This document shows positions 1 through 5,465 of a stretch of DNA of 5,465 nt, piece by piece (position 1 is the stretch's first letter; every line of letters begins with the position of its first letter). The notes beneath the pieces are model-generated. The model saw only the letters and a program-made list of their open reading frames with translations. It ran no database searches and was not told the DNA's origin. Where the stretch lies: the NCBI GenBank assembly GCA_009921385.1, contig RFXY01000079.1:1-5465 (forward strand), written 5' to 3'. This DNA comes from Pseudomonadota bacterium. GTDB lineage: Bacteria > Pseudomonadota > Alphaproteobacteria > Rickettsiales > UBA1997. The position numbers were made by a program, and so were the translations under genes.

Positions 1-897
1 GTAGTAAAACTTTTAGATTTTTTTATTAATTTTCTAGAAAAAGAAAAAAAATTTAGCCACAACACTGTGCAGGCATATCGAAACGACCTATATAATTTTA
101 TTGATTATCTTTTTAAAAGTAAAGACCAAATTATTAGTTATGAAATAATTAGTAATTTAAATATTTATGATTATCGCAGTTGGTTTGGCGATAGATTAAA
201 CAAAGGATACAGTAACAATTCTAATGCTAGAGCTTTTGCGGTTTTGCGATGTTTTTTTACTTTTTTACAAAAACAAAAAATAATAGTTAATCAAGAAATT
301 TTTAAACTAAACAGTCCAAAAACTGTCAAAAAAATTCCTAAACCATTAGAGCACTGCCAAATAGAAAATATTTTAAATAATTTAGATGATTTATTTACAA
401 AAGAATGGCAAGTTTATCGAGAAAAGCTGATTATTTTGCTAGCATATGGCTGTGGTTTGCGAATTTCCGAAATATTAGCTCTTACGAAGAGCGATTTTGC
501 CAATAAAGAACATCTAATTATTTATGGTAAAGGTGCTAAAAAAAGATTGGTGCCGATTTTACCGATTATTAATGATTATGTGCAAAAATATTTTAACTCT
601 TGCCCATTTTTGCTAAAACAAGAAGATAAAATTTTTGTTAATTCAAAAGGTGATTTATATAACAGAAGATTGTTTGCCAACACAATGATAAAAATTAGAA
701 GAAAACTAAATTTACCAAAAAATTCCTCTGCCCATAGCCTCCGACATTCGTTTGCTACCGTGTTATTAGAAAATAATGCCGATTTACGAACCATCCAAAA
801 ACTACTTGGGCATAGCAACTTATCTACCACCGAAAGATATACCAAAGTCAACAAACAAAAATTGCTTGCCGACTTTCATAAATTTAGTGAAAGATAA
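1..897 (+). CDS. xerC: Tyrosine recombinase XerC, 5'-partial
   Basis: Site-specific recombinase of the tyrosine (lambda integrase) family. XerC works with XerD at the chromosomal dif site, in the cytoplasm at the division septum, to resolve chromosome dimers. The frame is open to the window edge and reads as the usual N-terminal SAM-like core-binding domain (FLEKEKKFSHNTVQAYRNDL), so the true start lies upstream; the GTG at 67 is inside that domain and is not the start. All catalytic residues are visible: Arg in GLRISE (460-462), Lys in GKGAKKR (529-531), His and Arg in HSLRHSF (733-735, 742-744), His in LGHSNLSTTERY (811-813) and the nucleophile Tyr (838-840). The SPKTVKKIPKPL linker and the W..YREKLIILLAYGCGLRISE stretch resemble alphaproteobacterial XerC more than XerD. 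The absence of other phage or integron genes argues against a prophage integrase, although XerD or another Xer paralogue cannot be excluded. It converges on dps with 10 bases between the stops. Confidence 0.85.
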   Translation, partial: VVKLLDFFINFLEKEKKFSHNTVQAYRNDLYNFIDYLFKSKDQIISYEIISNLNIYDYRSWFGDRLNKGYSNNSNARAFAVLRCFFTFLQKQKIIVNQEIFKLNSPKTVKKIPKPLEHCQIENILNNLDDLFTKEWQVYREKLIILLAYGCGLRISEILALTKSDFANKEHLIIYGKGAKKRLVPILPIINDYVQKYFNSCPFLLKQEDKIFVNSKGDLYNRRLFANTMIKIRRKLNLPKNSSAHSLRHSFATVLLENNADLRTIQKLLGHSNLSTTERYTKVNKQKLLADFHKFSER

Positions 898-907
898 AAA
901 AATAAAA

Positions 908-1345
908 TTATTGGCTAGAAACGAGCATCCACAGAGCTTTTTCGTGAATTTTGGCTCTTTGAATAAAAATATCAGCGGTAGATTCGTCTTGTTCTTCTTG
1001 AGCGGTTTTGATAAATTGATGAAGTTGCTTAATAATCAATTCGTTATCAGCAATTAAATCGAGCAACATTTCAGAAGCATTAGCTTGAAAATTAGCTTTT
1101 TTAAAACTAGTAAGATGAGAGAAATTTTCGAAAGAACCATCAACTTTGGCACCTAAAGATCTGATTCTTTCTGCTATCTCATCGATAGCAGAAAATAAAT
1201 CTTCGTATTGCAATTGAAATAAATCATGCAGAGGTTTAAAATTTTGCCCAACCACATTCCAGTGATAGTTTTGAGTTTTTAGCAATAAAACATAAGAGTT
1301 TGCTAAAAATTTTTGCAAATTTGCCAAAGTATGATGATTTTTCAT
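908..1345 (-). CDS. dps: Dps-family ferritin-like protein (DNA starvation/iron-storage)
   Basis: Mini-ferritin of 145 residues. Family members form 12-subunit cages that oxidise Fe(II), usually with hydrogen peroxide, and store the iron, protecting DNA from Fenton damage. The signature is clear: NYHWNV near residues 26-31, then PLHDLF (38-43) and AIDEIAERIRSLG (53-65), with a typical C-terminal helix ending HEKALWML. By spacing from the Listeria and E. coli enzymes, the inter-subunit ferroxidase ligands would be His28, His40, Asp55 and Glu59. The position usually holding Asp or Glu four residues after the second His is Gln44 here. The N-terminus is only a few residues long (MKNHHT) and lacks the lysine-rich tail that binds DNA in E. 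coli Dps, so iron/peroxide detoxification is likelier than DNA coating (inference). The ATG starts 5 bases after the stop of the upstream prepilin-like gene with no evident Shine-Dalgarno, suggesting co-transcription. No OxyR- or Fur-type operator was recognised. Confidence 0.92.
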   Translation of the reverse strand: MKNHHTLANLQKFLANSYVLLLKTQNYHWNVVGQNFKPLHDLFQLQYEDLFSAIDEIAERIRSLGAKVDGSFENFSHLTSFKKANFQANASEMLLDLIADNELIIKQLHQFIKTAQEEQDESTADIFIQRAKIHEKALWMLVSSQ

Positions 1346-1350
1346 AAAAA

Positions 1351-2508
1351 TTATAGAGATTTGATGTTATATTTTTTAACGAGATAAGCCATAACACTAG
1401 ATGCTTCTTCATTGTTAATTTTTCTGTCAAAAATAAGAACTTCTGAGATATAACCTTTAAAAATACCATTATAACCGCCACCAACATTAAGCTGACCTGT
1501 GGTAAGACTATTTAGAAAGGATGTAGCTGGTAATGTTAAATCTGTCGCAGGAGAGTTAGAATTTAAATAAATTTTTGTATTTGCAGTAGAAGCAGTTGTT
1601 GCATCTGTAGCATCTATAGCAATACCAAAAACATATTCTGTGCTAGGTTTACTTGTATATCTAGTATTCTGAGGTCTAAAAGAGTAAGTAGGACAGTTAT
1701 TGGTAGAAGAATCGAAAGATAAACCTGGTATTGCAGAGCATGTATCTGAACCTCCATTTGAAGATATTAAGGTTATATGATTAGCAGCGTTAGCACCAGA
1801 CAAATTACCAGTACCACTATTAGAGAATTGCAATATAGATCTATAAGTACCGCTAGCATAATCTGGATCGGTTCTATAAACTACAAATAAAGAAAAATCT
1901 TTTTTACCAGCGGCAATTGGCATAGTTACAGGATTTATCGAGCTAAACCAAGAACTAGCTGCACCATCAAAATAAATGCTTGGCAAACCAGCTAAACCAG
2001 AATTATGATACATAGGACCTTTGTCAACACCAGTAGTGCCAGTTACAGAATAGTTTTGAGTAGTGCAATTGCCAGTTTGAGCATATTCTAAAATAACTTT
2101 ATCAGCATCAACATCTTGCGGGTTAGAATCTTTCCATAATCTAACAACTTGCCTGTGTTCTGGCATAATATAAGCAGAAAAAGGAGTGGTTACAGATGGA
2201 TTACCAGTGCTGGTATTGGTATCAAATGCTCTAGTTGTAGAGGTTAAATTGGTGTTAGTTGAATTAGTATTACAAGAGCTAGAAAAAACTCCTTCGGCAG
2301 TGGCATCAAACCAAGCGGTGAGATTACGTATTGAATTAACATCAGAAGATCTAGTTAAAGAGCGAGCAGTGTTAAGCTTCATGGCTCGAACTAATCTAGA
2401 ACTTTGAGTAATACCTGCAATTAAAATGCCAATAATTAGCACCACTACCGACAGCTCAATTAAAGAAAAGGCTTTTTTAAAATTTTTGTTAAGAGGTTTG
2501 TTTATCAT
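1351..2508 (-). CDS. Prepilin-like protein with C-terminal LamG/lectin-like domain
   Basis: A 385-residue protein beginning with a class III (type IV pilin/pseudopilin) signal. The basic leader (residues 1-13) ends KKA, followed by FSLIELSVVVLIIGILIAGI, so prepilin peptidase would cut between Ala13 and Phe14, leaving Glu18 at mature position +5. Residues 14-33 form the hydrophobic N-terminal helix that anchors the protein in the inner membrane before assembly. The rest is an extracytoplasmic region rich in Ser, Thr, Asn and Gly. It contains SGLAGLPSIYFDG (about 170-182), KKDFSLFVVYRTDP (about 202-215) and an end GYISEVLIFDRKINNEEAS followed by VMAYLVKKYNI, the pattern typical of LamG/concanavalin A-like jelly-roll domains. 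Four cysteines (79, 148, 257, 272) could form two disulphides. It is much longer than ordinary major pilins (about 150 residues), so it is more plausibly a minor pilin, tip adhesin or secretion pseudopilin. No pilus assembly genes are in the window. It has an ATG start with no strong Shine-Dalgarno, and dps follows 5 bases downstream. The prepilin N-terminus is certain; the lectin-like fold is by resemblance; the function is unknown. Confidence 0.85.
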   Translation of the reverse strand: MINKPLNKNFKKAFSLIELSVVVLIIGILIAGITQSSRLVRAMKLNTARSLTRSSDVNSIRNLTAWFDATAEGVFSSSCNTNSTNTNLTSTTRAFDTNTSTGNPSVTTPFSAYIMPEHRQVVRLWKDSNPQDVDADKVILEYAQTGNCTTQNYSVTGTTGVDKGPMYHNSGLAGLPSIYFDGAASSWFSSINPVTMPIAAGKKDFSLFVVYRTDPDYASGTYRSILQFSNSGTGNLSGANAANHITLISSNGGSDTCSAIPGLSFDSSTNNCPTYSFRPQNTRYTSKPSTEYVFGIAIDATDATTASTANTKIYLNSNSPATDLTLPATSFLNSLTTGQLNVGGGYNGIFKGYISEVLIFDRKINNEEASSVMAYLVKKYNIKSL

Positions 2509-2672
2509 AGATAAAAAAATATTTTTAGTTGTTAGATAAGGGCTAATTTTGTAAGATAAAATTTAAGATGCAAATATTTTTTTATTAGTTGTATTATTTT
2601 TGTATTATTTTGAGAAAAAAATACTAAATCATTTATACAAATCGCTTTTTTTGCCAAAATATTTTAGTTTTA

Positions 2673-2684
2673 GGCACTGTTGCA
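2673..2684 (+). mobile_element. Candidate solitary IS6/IS26-like terminal inverted repeat
   Basis: The twelve bases GGCACTGTTGCA are identical to the first twelve bases of the 14-base terminal inverted repeat of IS26 (from memory, GGCACTGTTGCAAA); the next two bases here are TC rather than AA. The TGTTGCA core is shared by several IS6-family ends. If it is a real end, the element body would lie to the right, toward infA, but intact infA begins 126 bases later. There is no transposase and no inverted copy (TGCAACAGTGCC) elsewhere in the window. It is therefore at most a relic, or a junction left by a deletion. A chance match of this length in such AT-rich sequence is improbable but not excluded. 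Confidence 0.35.
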
Positions 2685-2723
2685 TCCCAAATTTAAAAAT
2701 TAAAAGAAGAGGAAAAATAAATC

Positions 2724-2752
2724 TTTACAAAATGTAATTGCATTATCAAAAT
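2724..2752 (+). promoter_or_regulatory. Weak candidate sigma-70 promoter for infA-topA
   Basis: TTTACA (2724-2729) is one base off the -35 consensus TTGACA. It is followed after 17 bases by CAAAAT (2747-2752), which matches the -10 consensus TATAAT at four of six positions. An overlapping alternative is TTGCAT (2738-2743), 16 bases, then TAATAT (2760-2765). Both are correctly placed upstream of infA, with a leader of roughly 40-55 bases, but the AT-rich background makes such matches common. This is offered only as the best-placed candidate. Confidence 0.2.
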
Positions 2753-2810
2753 CAACATTTAATATTTAAGTAAATTTTTTAGATAAATTAATACCAAATT
2801 TCAATCAACT

Positions 2811-3029
2811 ATGTCAAAAGAAGATCTTCTCACTATGAACGGCATCATTACCGAAGTTTTGCCAAACACCATTTTTCGAGTTGAGCTTGAAAACGGTCAT
2901 CACATTATAGCCCATGCTTCTGGCAAAATACGAAAAAACAAAATCAGAATTCTGAAAGGCGATAAAGTAGAGGTAGAAATGACCACTTATGATCTTAATA
3001 AGGGCAGAATTGTTCGCAGAAATGTTTAA
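2811..3029 (+). CDS. infA: Translation initiation factor IF-1
   Basis: A 72-residue protein, exactly the usual bacterial IF-1 length. IF-1 is a single OB-fold factor that sits in the A site of the 30S subunit and cooperates with IF-2 and IF-3 to select the initiator tRNA. It aligns along its whole length with E. coli IF-1: [20 protein letters not shown] corresponds to the MAKED..M.G...E.LPNT start, and it is followed by [33 protein letters not shown] and [11 protein letters not shown]. No insertion, truncation or unusual residue is apparent. The ATG is preceded by TTTCAATCAACT with no Shine-Dalgarno-like purine tract. The gene stands 19 bases upstream of topA in the same direction, so the two are probably co-transcribed. 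Confidence 0.98.
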   Translation: MSKEDLLTMNGIITEVLPNTIFRVELENGHHIIAHASGKIRKNKIRILKGDKVEVEMTTYDLNKGRIVRRNV

Positions 3030-3048
3030 TTAATCACCTCACCCAACT

Positions 3049-5442
3049 ATGAAAAACCTACTTATTGTTGAATCTCCCGCCAAAGCAAAAACCATCGCCA
3101 AATATTTAGGGCCAAACTACCAAGTTGTTGCCTCTTTTGGTCATATCCGCGATTTACCAAGCAAAGATGGCTCTGTTGATCCGAAGCAAGATTTTTTGAT
3201 GCATTATCAAGTTTCTGCCAAATCTACCAAACATGTGCAAAACATTGTAAGTAAAGCAAAAGAGGTTGAAAAAATCATTCTCGCTCCCGATCCAGATCGC
3301 GAAGGAGAATCAATCGCTTGGCATATTTTAGAAGTATTAAAACAAAAAAAAGCTATCAACAGCAAAACTTTAATCGAAAGAGTTGTTTTTAATGCCATCA
3401 CTAAAAATTCAGTTTTAGAAGCCATCAAAAATCCTCGAGAAATCAATCTAGATTTGGTTAATGCTCAACAAGCCCGAAGAGCTCTTGATTATTTAGTTGG
3501 TTTTAATTTATCACCAGTTTTGTGGCGAAAACTACCTGGTAGCAAATCGGCAGGCAGAGTGCAATCGGTTGCTTTACGAATTATTTGCGATAGAGAACAA
3601 GAAATAGAAGTCTTCCAAACTATAGAATATTGGAGCATTAACTTGCATTTAAGCACAGAAAATAAACAAGATTTTTTGGCTAATTTAGTTGAATATCAAG
3701 GCAAAAAACTAGAAAAATTCTCACTAAATAACCAAAATCAAGCTCAAGAAATATCACAAAACCTGCAAAACAAGCAATATGCAGTAAGTAAAATCGAAAA
3801 AAAACAAAGCAAACGAAAACCATATCCGCCATTTACCACCTCTTCTTTGCAACAAGAAGCGGCCAGAAAACTTGGTTTTTCTGCCAGCAAAACTATGTTG
3901 ATTGCTCAAAAACTCTACGAAGGCATCGAAATTAACGGCAACTCTTTAGGCTTAATCACCTATATGAGAACCGATTCTATCCACATTATTAACGAAGCAA
4001 TAAACCAAATTCGTGAAGTTGTGCAAAACAATTATGGACCCAATTACATTCCAAAAACTGCCAATGTTTTTAAAAGTAAAGTAAAAAATGCCCAAGAAGC
4101 CCACGAAGCAATTCGCCCGACCGACTTTAATTTTGAACCAGAAAAAGTCAAAAATTTCTTAGAAAATGATTTTTTTGCTCTTTATAACCTAGTCTGGAAA
4201 CGAACCATCGCTTCACAAATGTCTGAAGCGGTTTTTGATCAAGTTGTGGTTGAAATTATTACTCAACCAGATTTTGCCAAGGCAAGAGCAGTTGGTTCGG
4301 TGTTGCAATTTGATGGTTTTTATAAAGTCTACAAAGAAGATCAAGACGACAACCAAAACGAAGAAGAAGAAAAGCAACCTTTGCCAATAATGCAGCCAAA
4401 CCAACAATTAGATTTACTAAACATTAATACCAAACAGCATTTTACAGAGCCTCCTCCAAGATATTCTGAAGCGAGTTTGGTAAAAAAAATGGAAGAACTT
4501 GGCATTGGCAGGCCTTCTACCTATGCTTCGATTATTTCGGTTTTGCAAGATCGCGGCTATGTTGTTTTAGAAAAAAAGAGATTTTTTCCAGAAGAAAGAG
4601 GCAGAATTGTCACCACTTTTTTAAAAGAATTTTTTAGCAAATATGTAGAATTCGATTACACCGCCAACCTAGAAGACGAGCTCGATAACATTTCTAACGG
4701 CAAATTAAACTGGAAAAATTTTTTACAACATTTTTGGCTCACTTTTTTTCAAAACATAGAACAAGTTCAAGCCAAGCCTTTTATTGAAGTCATCGAAACT
4801 CTTAAAAATAAATTCAGCGAATATATTTTTAAAAAAGATGCCAAAACTGGCCAAATTCTCAATAAATGTCCAAGTTGTCAAACTGGCGAATTAAATTTAA
4901 AAATCGGCAAATTTGGGGCTTTTATTGGCTGTTCAAACTATCCAGAATGCAAGCATATCAAACCAATGTTTAGCGGCGGAGATGCCGAAGCTAATCAAAT
5001 AAACACCGCCGAAACCAAATGTTTAGGCGAAGATCCTGCCACAAAACTGAATATTTTACTAAAAAGCGGGCCTTATGGATTTTATTTAGAACTAGAAAAT
5101 TCTAACTCAGAATCTCAAAATAGCAAAAACAACAAAAAAACCAAGCCAAAACGAGTGTCGTTGCCAAAAAATTTACAACCAGATAGCATAACCCTAGAAA
5201 CAGCGGTTTCATTGCTTTCTTTACCAAGAGAAATTGGCATTTATCCACAAACAAAAGAAAAAATTATTGCCAATATTGGTCCTTATGGCCCATATTTGTT
5301 GCACAACAAAAAATTTATTTCGGTCAAAGAAGATAATATTTTAGAAATCGGCTTGAATCGGGCAATCGATCTAATTGCTCTTGACCAAGAAAAACCGCCA
5401 AAAAAAACTTTTAATAGTAAAAAAACAACCAAGAAAAAATAA
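3049..5442 (+). CDS. topA: DNA topoisomerase I (type IA, omega protein)
   Basis: A 797-residue type IA topoisomerase that relaxes negatively supercoiled DNA by transiently cutting one strand through a 5'-phosphotyrosine, with Mg2+. The N-terminal TOPRIM domain has LLIVESPAKAKTIAKYLG with acidic Glu8, then DPDREGES with Asp81, Asp83 and Glu85. SAGRVQSVALR lies near residues 167-177. The active-site motif GLITYMRTDS places the nucleophile at Tyr305. An acidic, low-complexity insert (EDQDDNQNEEEE) lies near residues 430-441, and GIGRPSTYASII follows near 488-499. The C-terminal region has one four-cysteine zinc ribbon (Cys607, Cys610, Cys628, Cys634). After it come two degenerate topoisomerase C-terminal repeats (KSGPYGFYLEL and IANIGPYGPYLLH), joined by SLPKNLQPDSITLE and SLLSLPREIG as in alphaproteobacterial enzymes, and a lysine-rich tail (KKTFNSKKTTKKK) that probably contacts DNA. 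The length is normal for the group. The gene lies 19 bases after infA, and a downstream frame overlaps its stop by one base. Confidence 0.98.
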   Translation: MKNLLIVESPAKAKTIAKYLGPNYQVVASFGHIRDLPSKDGSVDPKQDFLMHYQVSAKSTKHVQNIVSKAKEVEKIILAPDPDREGESIAWHILEVLKQKKAINSKTLIERVVFNAITKNSVLEAIKNPREINLDLVNAQQARRALDYLVGFNLSPVLWRKLPGSKSAGRVQSVALRIICDREQEIEVFQTIEYWSINLHLSTENKQDFLANLVEYQGKKLEKFSLNNQNQAQEISQNLQNKQYAVSKIEKKQSKRKPYPPFTTSSLQQEAARKLGFSASKTMLIAQKLYEGIEINGNSLGLITYMRTDSIHIINEAINQIREVVQNNYGPNYIPKTANVFKSKVKNAQEAHEAIRPTDFNFEPEKVKNFLENDFFALYNLVWKRTIASQMSEAVFDQVVVEIITQPDFAKARAVGSVLQFDGFYKVYKEDQDDNQNEEEEKQPLPIMQPNQQLDLLNINTKQHFTEPPPRYSEASLVKKMEELGIGRPSTYASIISVLQDRGYVVLEKKRFFPEERGRIVTTFLKEFFSKYVEFDYTANLEDELDNISNGKLNWKNFLQHFWLTFFQNIEQVQAKPFIEVIETLKNKFSEYIFKKDAKTGQILNKCPSCQTGELNLKIGKFGAFIGCSNYPECKHIKPMFSGGDAEANQINTAETKCLGEDPATKLNILLKSGPYGFYLELENSNSESQNSKNNKKTKPKRVSLPKNLQPDSITLETAVSLLSLPREIGIYPQTKEKIIANIGPYGPYLLHNKKFISVKEDNILEIGLNRAIDLIALDQEKPPKKTFNSKKTTKKK

Positions 5443-5465
5443 TGGCTTTTATTTTTGATTTAGCT
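5442..5465 (+). CDS. Start of a downstream ORF, 3'-truncated by window end
   Basis: The topA stop forms TAATG with a following ATG, a one-base stop/start overlap typical of translationally coupled genes. The frame is open to the window edge and gives only eight residues, MAFIFDLA. That is too short to identify a family. The overlap and shared strand suggest it is the third gene of an infA-topA unit. It could still be a chance ATG, since only 24 bases are visible. Confidence 0.45.

Larger units (their letters stand above)
2509..2810. other. Divergent AT-rich intergenic region
   Basis: About 300 bases separate the divergently transcribed prepilin-like gene (minus) and infA (plus), so promoters for both units must lie here. 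No ORF of credible length, tRNA or rRNA was seen. It is very rich in A and T with long T and A runs, so -10-like hexamers are abundant and not informative on their own. The one distinctive, less AT-rich stretch is around 2671-2688, which resembles an insertion-sequence end and is listed separately. A purine-rich AAGAAGAGGA near 2704-2713 looks like a ribosome-binding site, but no reading frame follows at a suitable distance. Confidence 0.8.

Noticed and set aside
873..893. Inverted repeat CTTTCA (873-878) / TGAAAG (888-893) with a 9-base loop at the end of xerC, a possible terminator between the converging genes.
   Set aside because: The stem has only six pairs with two G-C, and it is followed by an A-rich, not T-rich, tract on the plus strand. 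On the minus strand the bases after it are not U-rich either, so it does not fit an intrinsic terminator for either gene.
776..1057. Plus-strand 93-codon open frame spanning the xerC end and dps.
   Set aside because: It overlaps two well-supported genes in other frames, has no recognisable motif and is a shadow of the AT-rich coding sequence. The same applies to minus-strand frames inside xerC and topA and the plus-strand frame inside the prepilin-like gene.
1236..1487. Minus-strand 83-codon open frame across the prepilin-like/dps junction.
   Set aside because: It is out of frame with both clear genes, carries no family motif, and most of it overlaps them.
2651..2675. GCC...GGC imperfect hairpin just before the IS-like end.
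   Set aside because: There are only three G-C pairs before a mismatch, a large AT loop, and no T-run in the right orientation to act as a terminator.
2704..2737. Purine-rich ribosome-binding-like tract followed by ATG (2732-2734).
   Set aside because: The ATG is followed immediately by TAA and lies about 20 bases from the tract, so there is no leader peptide or small ORF.
5400..5407. Run of eight A near the 3' end of topA, possibly slippage-prone.
   Set aside because: Such runs are common throughout this AT-rich window. An extra A would only remove the last dozen or so residues of the lysine-rich tail, and nothing in the sequence shows that slippage is used.

Overview
The window is strongly AT-rich and densely coded. 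It looks like chromosome from an alphaproteobacterium, most likely a Rickettsiales-type or similar host-associated lineage. Three things support this: the A/T-biased codon use, the layout of the C-terminal part of the topoisomerase I (one four-cysteine zinc ribbon, then the alphaproteobacterial-style SLPREIG and GPYGPYL repeats), and the way the tyrosine recombinase reads like a reduced-genome alphaproteobacterial XerC. This placement was judged by eye from protein motifs, not from a database search.

Layout. Positions 1-897 (+) hold most of a XerC-type tyrosine recombinase whose first codons lie before the window. It converges, with only 10 bases between stop codons, on a minus-strand pair: a Dps-family mini-ferritin (908-1345) that starts 5 bases after the end of a large prepilin-like protein (1351-2508). 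The prepilin-like protein joins a class III signal peptide and pilin helix to a long extracellular region that ends like a LamG/concanavalin A-like lectin domain. A divergent, very AT-rich intergenic region of about 300 bases (2509-2810) follows. It contains a 12-base match to the terminal inverted repeat of IS6/IS26-family insertion sequences, with no partner repeat and no transposase in view. The plus strand then carries infA (translation initiation factor IF-1, 2811-3029), topA (DNA topoisomerase I, 3049-5442) and the first codons of another reading frame that overlaps the topA stop by one base (5442 onward).

How the genes relate. infA, topA and the downstream frame are tightly spaced and probably share a transcript of housekeeping functions. 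XerC and TopA both act on DNA topology or chromosome maintenance (dimer resolution and relaxation of negative supercoils), but they are in separate transcription units. The prepilin-like gene and dps are also arranged like an operon, which is an odd pairing of a surface/secretion protein with an iron-storage and oxidative-stress protein. None of the four visible complete starts has a convincing Shine-Dalgarno sequence.

No CRISPR array, rRNA, tRNA or clear phage module was seen. The observations most worth following up are the lectin-like prepilin with its dps neighbour and the isolated IS6-like end upstream of infA.
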